Assembly: GCA_949152475.1 (NCBI GenBank)
Contig: OX424566.1
Coordinates: 31,286,423-31,350,422 of the forward strand
Direction of reading: 5' to 3'
Length of the DNA: 64,000 bases
Origin: Terebella lapidaria
Taxonomy: Eukaryota > Annelida > Polychaeta > Terebellida > Terebellidae
In this document: in pieces, positions 1 through 21,700 of the stretch
How positions within the stretch are numbered: the stretch's first letter is position 1
How the letters are laid out: each line of letters starts with the position of its first letter
Notes under the pieces: model-generated
Seen by the model: the letters and a program-made list of their open reading frames with translations, nothing else
What the model was told of the DNA's origin: nothing
Database searches by the model: none
Program-made: the position numbers and the translations under genes

Positions 1-651
1 GGTCGATGAAGCAGAAGTGTGGTCCCAACAGACCGATGATTATTTCAACAATAATGAATTGATAAGGATGCGGCCAAATTTTCACTAAGAGTGTGGCCTG
101 TACCTTCATCACTTATCACTGATAACGAAGGTTGTTATCGGATTGATTTTGGTACATGTATCATGTACAGGATTTGAGCATGCTAACGTGTGCGGTCTTC
201 GGTCTTGGGACTGGATTACACCTGCGGTTTCTCAGTGTGTTCCGTTTGTGGGAAAACTTACAATGGGATACCAATACTGTCACAATATTGGGACATTATG
301 GATGTCTGCACCCAGTGGAACGTGTTCAACATTCTGATGATTTGTTCAAAGTGGATTTTATATTTTCACGCATCAATATTGATTTGCGACATGAGAGCCT
401 TTACCATGTTTATGGGGTACTAGGGTAGTACATTCTTGTTCAGACCGTTCAACGTATTTTAAATTTATGACAGTCATGAAGCATGACAAACAGACGGACA
501 AACGGACTAAATTGTAGATCAAGATGTACATGCAGCTGTTTTGACAAGAAATACTCATTCTTGTACTGTAAACCCGTGAAAATTAATTGACACATGAACA
601 AAGCATGTCACATGCTTGCCATGAGAATCGTCATGGAAACAGTAAATTGCC
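1..651. other. Upstream flank, nothing recognised
   Basis: AT-rich sequence with only short, overlapping open frames on both strands and no splice-linked coding signal. I see no gene here. Confidence 0.5.
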
Positions 652-1301
652 TACCGTATTTATTCAATTAGTTCGAACAGCTAAAAATAATTAAATTTTG
701 AAATGTTCGAATTATTAGATTCACGATAAAATCGTCCGTCAAAACGAAAAAAAATCCCAAACCCAGATCGATCATGCCATGGCAGATAGGCCTACGCGAG
801 TTGACAGATGCCGCTCATGCTGGCTGGTTAGGACCTGTACGATTGATAGGTTAACTGCTGACAACTAGCATTTAAAAAAAAACTTGAATAACTGGCTGCT
901 AAATCGCCGGGTAACTGTAATATATAATCTCGCATTGATGCTAGATTCTAGTCATATTGCAAGTGCATTCGAGTCACTCGACTCGGAAATCTTCAATGGC
1001 CCGCAAAACGCCTGGCACTATGAGGTCCGCGCTTTCTGTCACATACCCTAGCATTGGAAGGCCTAATCGCGATCACTGCCACCTGGCGAATATATCGCTG
1101 ATTACTCATTTCGTAGTGCTGCCACCTGGCGAGTTGTATGTTTTGGCAGCTGACAAGTTGATTTCGTTCGTTGTTTCAATCGAAATTTCGATCGTAAATT
1201 TGACTGTTCGAACTAAACGAGTCAATTTGAAAATTATTTTCTTGAATAATTTTTGGTGTTCGAATTATTAGAGTGTTCGAACTAATTGAATAAATACGGT
1301 A
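652..1301. mobile_element. MITE with mariner-type ends and TA duplication
   Basis: The left end, starting CCGTATTTATTCAATTAG at 654, is the inverted complement of the right end finishing at 1299. A TA dinucleotide flanks each side (652-653 and 1300-1301), as expected for IS630/Tc1/mariner-type insertions. The 646-bp body has no transposase frame, so it is non-autonomous. TTCGAATTATTAG also recurs in inverted arrangement just inside each end. It lies about 0.8 kb upstream of the first RXR coding exon. Confidence 0.8.
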
Positions 1302-2138
1302 GTCTGTGGAATATGTGTGAAATATGAACCAAATAAAACAAATTATCCTGGGTTTAGTAACTATAGTATATCCCTGATTGGTAGGTTTATTCCCAGACAG
1401 ATGTATGGGTGGATTACAACACTGCTCACTTGACAATGGAGGCTTCGTAATTCTAAGGGATGGGACTCGTGAAGATAAAAAACGGGAAATTTTCATTTCA
1501 AGTGTTTTCATTGTTATTCCTGTCTATATATAGATCCCTCTGCATATTGCATTGAGTAGCGTGGAAAGCCATTAAAGACATCACAAATTGAGACAGAACT
1601 GAGCATCACCATCTATGGAAAGGCTACAGGGACATTGGCAACACTGGGTTATAAAACTGTGATGTGCCTCTACCAAAGAACGATAAAAACCGGCAGACTT
1701 ATAGTCTCTGATAGACACTTAAACTGATGTAATAATATTGTCTGGGCGCATCATCGGCAGACTGGGAGACTACTGTCGAAATCCACTGGTAACAATCATC
1801 GATCGGGCTGCAGAACGGAAACCCTGGACGATTTCTGGATATAGACACACTTTGGATTGTAGACTTTACATATATATACATATACATCTGTGAAACACTC
1901 GGCTGATTTGTACAAAAAACTGTCAACAGCAGATAGCGGATAAGACACTTGTGGTTCGTCCAAAGGCCAAAGAGGTAGAGATTTGATATCATCCTATCAG
2001 ATTGATAACGGACGGCGCTGAGAAAACTGCCGTTTGGTTTGTTTCGCTTATCAAAGTATGACCAAACGTTGGGTGTTTGGTACGTAGTTTAGTGGATTTG
2101 TCGCGTTTATTCTGGATTCACTGAAGCACAACGACAAT
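1302..2138 (+). other. RXR upstream region / probable 5' UTR
   Basis: No long open frame continues into the RXR start. An in-frame TAG at 2085-2087 precedes the ATG at 2139, which supports that ATG as the first in its exon. The transcription start cannot be placed from sequence alone; I see no clear TATA box next to the ATG. Confidence 0.35.
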
Positions 2139-9778
<7,640 letters not shown>

Positions 9779-9786
<8 letters not shown>

Positions 9787-9853
9787 GGCCGTACGCACTT
9801 CCTGCAGATAGGGCCGTACGCACTTCCTGCAGCTAGGGCCGTACGCACTTCCT
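9779..9853. repeat. 25-bp x3 tandem repeat across the RXR stop codon
   Basis: Three consecutive 25-bp units (9779-9803, 9804-9828, 9829-9853) start GCAG(C/A)TAGGGCC and end GCACTTCCT; the middle unit differs by one base. The RXR stop TAG lies in unit 1. Because 25 is not a multiple of 3, the repeat is not a protein repeat. Confidence 0.9.
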
Positions 9854-12101
9854 GGGGGTTGGAGAATTACAGCGTTGTTGATGGCTTGTTGTTTTTGTGA
9901 CGATTTATGAAGAATGACGGAAATGGTGGGCATGTTGACAATATATAAGTATATATATATATATTGAAAGTATTGTGTATGGGTTTTTTTTCAGGATATG
10001 GGGCTTGGGTTTTGGGGAGGGGGGGTGGACACGATGTTGGGTGGGGGCAGTTCATTGTGACATAGAAAGGATAACAGAGGTCTGAAGTTTGACAGATGAA
10101 CGCCACTATTTCAGAACTGTCGATGTTTGTCGTTTGACGGCTTGACTCAGTCTTATACAAGGGAAATGACTTCCGCACGATTGTTAAAATGTGTGGGCAC
10201 AGTTTCTCTGCTAATGAACATAATTCGTTGATATTTGCTTCAAAAGCAAGCTTTCGATGAACTGTTGCCTGATGTGAATTCTTTTGTAGACAAATAATGA
10301 ATTTGAAAAGTCAATTGATTGATAAGTTCTGTAGGATCATAAGGATGTTTACATCTCATAAGTATATAAATAAGTATATATAATCTAGTTATTATACATG
10401 ACTAAGAAAACCATGTTGTATAGTAAAATGCTGGCCATTGCAATGTTGTTGTTTATTTGTTTACTTGTGTTTCTTGAGAAATATGGCAAGAATATATTTT
10501 CGTGCAAACACATTGTATAATAAATGTTTAGCATTTTAAAAGTGTGTTTAATGTCTCAAGATTTTAGTGCGTGTCTTGCTCATTGGTTATTGTTCTGTTA
10601 ACCACGTCTCAGTTATTTGATCGTGAGTCCAAACTTAGAAAGCGCCATATTTAACCACAAGTTGATGTTGAATCAATCGTGTATGTGGACATTTTGTATT
10701 TGTAAGATCAAGTGATGTTGTTAATGATTTATTCACATTTAAGCGTATTGTAAAGAAGATATTTTCATCTGACAATTGCTAAAAATTTCTGAAACCCAAA
10801 AACTGCAATAACTAATAATTTATTGCCGTGCCCAGATGTGACCATAGGCATCAGCCAATAACTCTGTGTGACCGTCATGTGTTAATATCATGATGTACTG
10901 GTTGTGAAATTTGTTTTGTGTATACTTTTTTCGTGCAGGTGCCTGATAAAATTCCTACTTTAGCCTTTTCCGGCTCCAAACAGTGATTTTTACCTTGGAT
11001 TTTTACCTTGAATTAATTTTGTCAATTGGCCCTGGATATACGTGCATTTTAAGCTTTTGTGGTATGTCATGCGGCCAGATTTTGGCTTTACAGTTTTTGC
11101 TTAAGTGTGACATCATTATGTGTTATGGAACATAACAGGGTATATCATTATTTGATTCTTGTAAATAATATTTTTTTGTTTTGTAGTGGTAACAATTTCT
11201 AGATGTAGAAAAATTATTCAGTGGCGACCAGAGCAAAGTTGAAATCCTTGTACAAATATCAATAGTTCTACGGATGGGAGTCAAATTGACTTACCAGAAT
11301 CAAATACAAACAACTATTCTTATTGAACAATGTGTATATCTTGCCAAATATTAATATTGTATTGTTCAATAATGAATTGTTACTGAAAAGAAAGAGACAA
11401 TATTGAATCACTGCCTGATTCGAAAACGGTAAAAAAGACGATATATGTTGTTGCCCCTGTCATGCTACTGTTTGTGTTGCTGAGTTACGTTTTATGTACG
11501 CAATGGTGTCTATATTGTTTTGGTTCCTTTCCATGAATTTGTCCATGCTTTTAGTGTTTACATCTGTTACTGCCTGCCCTAATCTCACAAATATCTATCT
11601 ATATTTTATGAAGTTTTTTGTTTTTTCCCTGTTTCGTTTTTGGACTGTTTGCAAAAGACATAGACTATAGTTATACATGCTGAACACTATGGAAAGTATC
11701 AGTTTCACACATTATTTGTGGGACGTCCTTGTAGCCTGACACACCTCTCTCTGTACAGACGAGGGGATGTCGGAGCTACAAAGTGACACAGTTGTTTGTT
11801 GTTGTTTGGCATTATTTCTGTTTGCTGCCATTGTTTTTTGCAACTTGTGTCGTATTTCAATCGCTTTCCACACAAATCCCTGGTTGACAGTCACATTTGG
11901 GGGAATTCCTCGCACTGAGAGATTACTGTAGTGATAATACTATAGAAAATATTCCATTTGTGTATCTATCTACTGAAAGTGAGAGTGAAATAGATGGAAT
12001 TTCCCAACTGCACTATCCTAAACATATTTGTGTATTGTACGAGGTGACATCAAACATGGATCATATGGCTGTCCTGTCACGTGTTTGGTCAAACCAATAA
12101 A
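9787..12101 (+). other. RXR 3' UTR and downstream
   Basis: There is no coding signal. A canonical AATAAA at 10519-10524 is followed by GT-rich sequence and is the best poly(A) signal for RXR (3' UTR about 740 nt). A second AATAAA at 12096-12101 could serve a longer 3' UTR. Confidence 0.45.
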
Positions 12102-15100
12102 GGAGTTGGGTGTAGTAAAATTGAGGCGTTGTGTTTTCATTCACACGAAACATGTACATAAATATTCCACAAGATAAATCACACACAAGAGGCATATCGG
12201 GAGTCACTTGAGAACAACATTAGAGGCGTACAATATGCACCCAGTGGTGAAAATGAGGGTTGATCCGATGAAGCTAAACAAAGTTATGTCCGAAAATCAT
12301 ACGAGGTTCTGAGTTGAACTGGCCTTTATATAAACAGAATGTATCCATCATAACGTCACCAACATGTTCAGAGGTAGGATTTCCGAGAATGGCATTAGCA
12401 CAGGATATAGGTATATATGGAATCCCGGTCATTACATGCGAGCTATAAACTGGGACCTGCGAGTAAACATTGCAAACTGGGACTTGAATATTTTGTATAT
12501 ACATTTTCCGTTTATAGTTTGCAAATCGTGACAAGGGTCTCCTAGGTATACCTCATTGGTATATTAAATTGAATTCCATATTGTTCTCGCAAAATTTCAT
12601 TCACCTATAAAGCATATGAACAAATTGGAGAACATCGACTAAAATGTTCAGGATGATTACACATTTGTAAACAGTGCCTTGTGGATCAGTCGAATAATTT
12701 GGTGTCAAAAGACTGAATGCTTATTATTAATATGCATTTCGAAACCGCTAGTCAGTTTTGTAGAGAGACACGTTAGCAGTTAATACAATTGTATTCACAT
12801 GAAAAGATACGTTAGCAGTTATTAATACAATTGTAATCACATGGAAAAAATAATATTCAAGAGCAATGCAAATTTTCTTTATTTAGAAATATACATAAAA
12901 TTTAAAGACGCATTACTACTGGATTACACAAACTATATACATTAAATAGTCAACATGTAGAATTCAAGTATAACTATTCTGACAAGATAAATTAGTTCAC
13001 CTGAAACTAGACTGGTTAAACCACACACAAATAGCACTGGAGTAAGACATTACACTTAGGTTGGATTTAGGCAAAATCTGGTGTCCACATTTTACTCGCT
13101 TCTATTCTTATTTTCTGAAGTGCTACACATTTGATACTTTGAAATTGAACAAATCTAAAGAAACAGTAAAAGACAACTTGCAAATTCAAAATAGTCACTA
13201 TAATGCTAAAATCTTTCCATCACCTGGCTTAGTTACCTTTCTATTGTAATTTTGTTCTTGGAATTTTTCTTTATTATGGACACATTTCATTTGCAACAGG
13301 AATTTCAACCCCTTCATTCCAGTATTATATAGTGTAATGAATAAATATTCTTGTTTCCTGTTCACCTGGTTTGTCAATATACTACTACTACTTGCAGTTA
13401 GAAGTTCCAGAAGTTACCATGCTTGATTTCATGCACATTTCGTTCACACTCGTTATTTAGGACGAATATGATGCTTTTGCTGGTTGACAAAAAAGGGAAG
13501 TTTTTTTATGTGAAATACACTTCAACACCAAACATGTAATTTACATTGCACATGTCCTTATACAATCATTATTTCACAAGGTTTTCCTGTTTCTAAGCCA
13601 CATTTCAACTGATTGAACGCTGATATATTGGCCCACACTCACCGAGTGAGCAGAGACCGCCAACAAATTTGAAGCATGGGCGATTTTTCAGACAATCAGT
13701 TCAGACGTATTACATGTATGTACATGTAACTTTTACACATTTGGGACTATTGCTATGCACAAAATGTAATTTCTAGGTCTCGTAAGGGCAAAAATAAATA
13801 TTCTACGAGTACTGATGACGTTGTAATACTGATTTATCAAGTGTTGCTGTGGAGATTTCACCAGCTCTACGCAAAAAAAAAAAAATCCACTCCGAGCGCA
13901 AGTTATGATTGAAGCCATCAACACAGTGTTTCTTATGTTGGGTAACACTTCGTTCACATATACTACAGATCTACACGTGTCCAAAGTCTGGCTTTTCACC
14001 ATTAATCCTACGTGTGAAATACAATGTGTACCAGCTCATATGTACTTGAATTGCCACATACAAGCCACTCTGGAAATCAGAAAGGAAGTTTTGTAAAACC
14101 ACAATGAAGACAATTATGATTATGGTATTTAGTAAAGGTATTTGTACAAGATAACGTACAAATAGGAAATCAGAAAGGAAGTTAAACTAATTGTAAAACT
14201 ACAATGAAGACAATTGTGATTATGGTATTTAGTAAAGGTATTTGTACAAGATAACGTTGGTTGTTAGTGACAGAATATTCTGTTACTTATTAATTTGATT
14301 ACCACAATCACCTTTTTGGTCCATGTTTCTACCATATACAATGCAAGAATTTATGGCAAGTTGTAAACTGAATTTTTACAACTGAGTAAAAGTATTGGAT
14401 ACTTCGAAATGTAACTTTGTAATATTATTCATTGACTCCTTTGTCTGTGTTTTGTCTTTCCTGAGTTTGCTGGCAGAAGGTATCCTATCAAAGCAACAAA
14501 TTACAATACACTGTACATGAATACCCAACAAATGCATATTTTAATGACTTCAGTACGCTTCTTGGGCATCTCTGCTCTGGCATAATTATTTGTTGAGTAA
14601 CCTAAAACGTTGTCTGTACAAAGCAAAATGACACAAACGAGTATTTTCTCTAACAAATAGAAAACAACTGAGGATACAACAATAACAGAGAGACAACACG
14701 AGAAACTAATATCAACATTATCATCAACAAACAGAGAAGGGACTTGATTCTAGTTCACAGCTGCACACTTAAGCATTGGATAAACAACCAGGCTAACAGT
14801 AGAATCGCTTAAAATATATATATTTATATCTATTCATTTTTTTGTACACAACACTGTACATCTATCATACAATTCTCTGACAAAGTACATGTAAAATTAG
14901 ATATTCTATTTACAAACAAACAAACTACTGGTTCACAAACATAGATCTGTAATACACCAGTCCTATGAACAACTGTCAACACACATCTCGAAATCGCCAT
15001 TGCAAGCAGCAGTCTTAATAAATATTTAAAACCAGGCAGGCGGACATCATATAACAGCAGGAACATTCTCATGTGGATAGGACTGTGAGCATAAAGACAT

Positions 15101-15734
15101 TTCTATATGAGCACATACCATAGAGGGGAAAATTTGATAATTGAAAATGACAAATTTACACATCATAAACATCTAGAACAGATCTCAACTGATAATTCAA
15201 CAACTCAGTGAACTGCGACCTGCCACACAAAAGTAAACTTTTCTAATTGCCTTATATACTTTTCTCTACATATATTCATAAACATCTGCCAGACTTTCAC
15301 AACAGAGTTTACATTATTTCTCAGGACACACTGATAACAAAATGGCTACAGGCCTGCAACAAAATGGCATACTTTAACATAATTATCTGTCTAGTTAACT
15401 TAAGACCTGGGAAACATACACACACTCCAATAGGTAGATTCCATCAACAACAGCTACTATACCATGTACGTACATTAAAGATGAATTCTACAGACGTCCG
15501 ATACATGTATGTATAAATGTTCAAGGAACACCGATGTAGTAGAAAACTTTGTCAGCATGAGAGGCACAAGCGGATCATATCGAGGGAGTGTGGATGGGTG
15601 GTGAGGGAGGAGCACCGAGAAACGGAACAGCCAATACAGCAGTCTACTGGGTGATGTACGAGTAGCTATGGCGATGGGAGGATGAGGGGTAGTGTCCGCT
15701 TTGATCAATAGTATGTTGCCACGGTGATGGTAGT
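12102..15734 (-). other. Gap between convergent RXR and FLOT1; probable FLOT1 3' UTR
   Basis: AT-rich, with no gene. It includes a short duplication around 12768-12840 (GTTAGCAGTTA...TACAATTGTA repeated) and an 85/92-bp direct duplication at 14073-14257. Reverse-strand AATAAA (TTTATT on the + strand) occurs at 12878-12883 and near 13270, so the FLOT1 3' UTR could be up to ~2.9 kb, but the end cannot be fixed. Confidence 0.35.
14073..14257. repeat. Local direct duplication (~85-92 bp x2)
   Basis: 14073-14157 and 14166-14257 both run from GAAATCAGAAAGGAAGTT to GTACAAGATAACGT. They differ by a small insertion and a few substitutions. Confidence 0.9.
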
Positions 15735-18700
15735 CTAGACACGTCTCTGGGACAGCTTCAGAGCCTGAAATAGCAAAACAAGGTTATAGTCTGAAAATAA
15801 ATTTTAATTTAGAGACTGATCGATCGAGAAAAATACTATGTTCTAAAGAATCAACTTATTTTTAAAATATGTGTCAGTGCATATCAATGTGGGAAGTTCT
15901 GTCAAATACCTTACATGCCGAAACTCAACAAAAATACCCAAAATATATTAATTTGGAAACCTAGAAATTGAACTGCTCTCTAGCCGCAAGTCAGAATACA
16001 CAAATCACCACTGACCTTGGATATATCGACTCCGGTCATGCCCTCGACGACTGAGGGCAGTTTCTGCATGACCTCTAAAACCTCGCCGGTCATCTTGGAG
16101 GCTCCCACGTCGCCCTGACCGCTCGATACCATCGTGATCTTCTTGGCCTGAGAGAGCGGAGCAGCTACCTCTGCTGCCACCTGGTGGACATCATGGGTAC
16201 CAAGGTAAACGAATAAAAAGGCTGCTCAGAATCTATTGAGACAATTTTTTCCCCATTTTGAAGTCAGATTATTGTACTGCTCGCCAAACGACCACACAAT
16301 GTGAATTTGTGTCCAAAATGCTTATTCCAGAATAGAATATGCTGAGTAAAATGGATGAGCGCCAGGATGTTCACTCACCCCCCCAATTTATGCACTAAAC
16401 AGCACATGACTAAGGACTATCAACTTTAAATTCACATTGTTTGGTTCTAGCTTTTCACGCCCTCCAATTACTCTTGAGTAGAATAGAAAATCATCCCCGT
16501 ACCTTAGGCAACATCTCAAGAACCATGTCGATCATGGCAGCGTCCTGGTAGTCCTTCCAAGCGTCCGCTTTCTTCGCCATCTGCTCGGCTTCAGCCCTAG
16601 CCTTGGCCTCTACCGCGAACGCCTCGGCCTCGCCCTTCATCTGTCAGTGGGGCGCAGAGGGTTAAAGTTAGAGAGGTCACATGGGAAAGGGTTAAAGTTA
16701 ATTTGCATCGCTTGAGTTATGCATTTCACTGCTAATAATTTTGGGATATGTTTCATGAATGTTGAGAGATTGTTAACAAGTTCAGAAGAATTGCAATCTA
16801 CTCATAATTGATATTACATGTACATATAGAAAGTATGCATGCATCTAGGTTAGTTCTGTCCAAGTCTCAGAAATTTCAAAGTCATATTCATGTCACTTCA
16901 AGCATAATGCAGATGATCATATTTAATGCATCATAAACAATAGTCTAAATAATTACCAGCCAGTTATATTTAAGTAATCATATATCACATATATTTAAGT
17001 AATCACAACTTACAAAGTAGGAATACAAATATACAGAAGATTGCTAATAATTATATCATTGACTGCCAAGCTTGAATCAGTAGGATACTTGTGTATATGT
17101 CAAATTAAATTTGGCTTTAATTGCTAAAATTGAGAATAATGTCAAGATTTTGACACAGATCTTCTGTACATTGGAATTTGAACAAGAACCTTTCAGAAAA
17201 ACAATTTTGCTTGGCTGGTGTTTCCATGGTTACCTGAATGGCCTGTGCGGAAGCCTCTGCTTCCAGAACTATGCGATTTCTGAAAGCACAGCGAGCACCC
17301 AAGAGTAAACAAAACATACCTACAGTACACAAACACTGTTCCCCAGCACCACATGTCATATCACATTCATACACTACAAGGGTAATGGGAAGCATAACAA
17401 TTGTTCCTGATCACAAGAGCTAATGGATTTGTTCAGAGTTGAATCTCTGCCATTGCCACCACAATTGATGTCGCAATGAATCAGGATTCTGTGCCAGACA
17501 AATCCACAGCTCATTTGTAATTGGGAACTAAAGCAAAGCAAGACTTAGACAAAACATGCACAGAGCTCAGCAATCAGCATCCACTGGAAAGTAATACTAC
17601 AAGTGTATTATATAGCTAGAACAGACAAGGACTATTTCCATGCCAATTTATTGAGACTCAAACCATGCACAATATTTCTTTCAACACATATCCGTATAGC
17701 CCAGTACCATTACCAAAATGAAACAAAGACACCAAACTAGAAAAGGAATGTGCTATATTATTAGGGTTGTAGTATCGCATGGGTATCCAGGTCACATGAC
17801 TAGTCACATGATTACCCTGATGGCTTCAGCTTCGGCCTCAGCTTCCATGACTATCTTGTTCCTGGAACGCAAAAATATTTCATGTATCAAAGCAAGCCAT
17901 TTACAATCACATAACCCATATCATCTAAACTGCATTCTTTTCTGAAATGAAATCTGCAGCAAATGTATCAAAATTCATACCTTAAACATTCTTGAGCAAG
18001 TTGTTATGCATTTATACAATAAATACACAATATTCCTGAATCAAAGGATATACAATATTCATGAATAATTTATATCCTTTGAAATACAATTCACTTATTT
18101 ATTGCATCTTCCCATTTCACTTTCTTGCTTTCTCAGTCCAAGCTATAAATAACAATGTGCAACCCAACATATTCTCCATCACATCTTCAAGTACGAGTAC
18201 GTACTTGTTGGCCTCGGCGAGTTTTTCCATGCGGTACTTCTCAGCCTCTGCGGGTTTTTTGATGATGGCCTCGAGTTCTCGCTCGCGCCGGACGATCTCC
18301 TGCTCCTGGACCTGGATCTGCTGTGACCTCTCCACGACCTTGATCTGAATGTTCTCTTCCTGGATCCGCTGCTTGGCCTTGGCCGCCTGGATAATTTTAT
18401 CATGTCAGAAATACATGAAACAGTCTCATGTTATGTATTTTGGAGATGTTTTTATCTTTTTGTGACATTTCATGAAATCCAATATAGTTCATATTTTTTT
18501 ACCTAAATGTACTAAAATGGGATATCCAATTATCGTTAGATATCTTTCATATGATTAGGTTTTAATCAGCAGACATCCAGGATAAAATTTCACAACAGTG
18601 TCACTATTCCTTTCACTATAAGTTTCACATTTTTTCTTTAAAAACCCTAGTGTTGATTTTCAGGCCATTGCAAGCAAACCTTTTCTGATTTGATGCACAT

Positions 18701-21700
18701 GCACGAACAGCATCACTTCATTCACATACCTGCAACTCATAGGCCAGCTCTGACTGGGCTTTTGCCGTGAACACTTCTCTGTCGTAGACTGCTTTCTTCA
18801 GTTCAAAGTCTCGCAGGGCCTTGGCAATGTCCACGTCGTTAGCAAACTTGGCCTCCAGCCTCTGCTCCTCCGCTATAGCTTCCTACAGCCAACAAAGCTT
18901 TCAGTTGTTTACACTAGCGACAGAAAGATCATGTGTTCGAGACACAGTCCTACATCAGGATCAGTTTATGTCTGGCTGTGCAAAAGGCACGCAATTTGGT
19001 CAATCACCACAACATCTATATATGCCTGTTGAATTCCCCTATGCAAAACCACTTAAATACATTCACTAGGAAACAAAATAAATCCAACAGCTAAAGATCA
19101 TGGTTGCTATCTAAGACAAACTGAGTTATAGACACACCTTCTGGCCGGCATCACGCCTTGCCTCGGCCTCGCCCATCCTTGCATCTCGCTTTACCTGTGA
19201 TGTTCTTTTCATACCCAGGGCCTTCAGGTAACCCTGTCATAAATACAGCAGAGGTGGTATTGTACCATAAGTATGAATCATGAATGAATGTCTGAAGTCA
19301 TAACGGCACTCAAACAATGAAACAAGTGTAGTCACTATGTAAATACTTCACATTGTACAATATAAACACCAGCTTTGTGTTCAGTGATAGAAAATGTTTT
19401 GCCACAGTTCGCCGAACGTTGCCACATGGTTGCCATGATAGACCAATAGAAAACCCTACTTCCGTCCTGTGGCGCTACGAAACGAGTGACTGAACGCAAG
19501 GCTGGATTGTCACCATTCAAATTGTCACTAATGTTGGCCAGATTTAGGTATTATTTAATGGAAAAGCTTTGACTTTACCTCGTCGTCTCGGATGTCCTTA
19601 ATGGTGTAGCTGACAACCGTGATGCCCATGTGCACGAGGTCGGACGAAGCGACCTCGAAGACAGCCGTCGCAAACTTCTTACGATCCTGATAGAGCTCCT
19701 AGAGACAACGTGACAAGGAAAAGAGCATGTGTATGTATTAACATAGATGACTAAAATGCTTGACCTTGTCTTACGTGTGTGCTGAATAAGGACATTTCAA
19801 AAACCTTATCAGACATGAAACACGTCAACTTAGATCTACTCCTGTCAGAAACTATTTTTGCAGGCTTATATTTTTCTTTGTTTGGTCTACCACATTATTT
19901 TTTTTTGCACATTACCTCAATGGTTATCTGCTCCAAAATCAGATGAAACATGGTTTTCAAACATGATTTTCCATTTACTTATTTATCTATTTACTTTTTG
20001 GGGCACAGTACCTCGACAGTCATATTGCCCATGATGGCGCGTTGATGTCCTTCAAGAGTCTCCTGAGCCACTCGTTTGATATCATTTTCAGACTTGCCGA
20101 GGAACTGCTCACATGCCGCGTCCAGCATCTCCTCATTCTGAGCCTGGAACTTCACCTGTACGGGGGAGAAACAGCTCGTTCTTGAGAAGCTTTGCAATTG
20201 AACAGGTGTTTGAGTTGCATGACTCCATGTAACAATACCGAGCCATGAAAACTTTATACGTTCATAAATATGGATACAAATTCACAATGGATACAAATTA
20301 TCATGGAAATGTAATAATTTATGAATCAGGAAGACAGCAACATGTGCATTGATTCGCATCAATGATACTTTACATACATGTTGGAAATTTAGAATTGATT
20401 TAGTTTCACATTTGAGCACTGCCATTCCCTTAGATAACAACCCATACCTGTGCAATGCCGGTTACAGTAATGGGCACACCATGTTTCGAGTACACATGCT
20501 CACTTCGTATTGGCAGCGTCATTGTATTCAGAGGAAGCCTGCAACGAGGAATCTTTAATGTACATCAAATTCGCATAATTACTACTCCGATCACAAAGTC
20601 AATAATCCTTTCTTAATTGTATCCTTTTTTTACCGAGATAACAAGTATTACTAGTATCAATCTAATATTAATTTACCGCATTATTCTAATTTAAGGATGA
20701 ATTTGTCCAGCTATGTTACATTTTGACCAACTTGGCATGATGCACAAAAAAAATTATATGCATATTACTGAATAATAATATACTAATATTAATATATTTC
20801 TTTTCTTTTAATCCAATGTATTCCACTATCACTCGAACTAAGTTGGGAATCTACAAAAATTGAATTCTACTACCGGTATATCTATGATATTTAATGTACA
20901 AATTATACAGTACATTAACGCTGATTCGATGAAATTTGGCTAAAACAAATTTTAATATCACCCCAATTGATGTGGATAGTATCCAACAAAAATTACAATT
21001 GCGATGATGATTCAACGTGCATTGTACCGCCATAAATACACATACCAGAATGACACTCAAGTTAATCCCAACGTATACCGGGTGTGCATGTATACATATA
21101 TATAGCAGGAACAAGCTACAATTTACAAGCCACAGAGATACAAAGCTACCCATTATCCTATATAGCATGGACAAAACTTAATATTATTTAACTTTGACAG
21201 TTAAGTGAGAATCGAAGCAGAAGGACAAGCAACATAGTTGTCAAGGTTACATGTAGACATATATAGTGACATATATACATAGAAAATGCTGCATGTATCC
21301 AGATGTATATATTTAATATTGGTTGACAACATGTTCTACCTTTGTTCTGATGTTGTTGTGCGTTTTGTATCATACTAACACAATATTCATACTTTCAGGA
21401 TAAGAAGCTTCAAACTTTAAATTTGATTCACAATTATTACAGAACTTTTCTGCATAGTGTCAAAAACAAAGACATTAATGTTATCTGGTTATATCATTTA
21501 CCAAGGTTACATGTTATTGAATCTGTTTTAGACTAGAAAGTTGTTTATGATAATTAAACATGTACCAGAAAAACCCTGGTTAAATTTTCATTTTTCAACA
21601 GATAGCCAATTAGCCATGCAATATTTATTTACACTACAGTTTGTAATCAAGTTCTTGTTATAACTTATTACACAGTGCTAAGAAAAAAAGTTTCAATATC

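Noticed and set aside
18179-18403. Arg/Ser-rich minus-strand frame resembling an SR protein
   Set aside because: It is an alternative frame of FLOT1 exon 8, whose real frame matches flotillin throughout.
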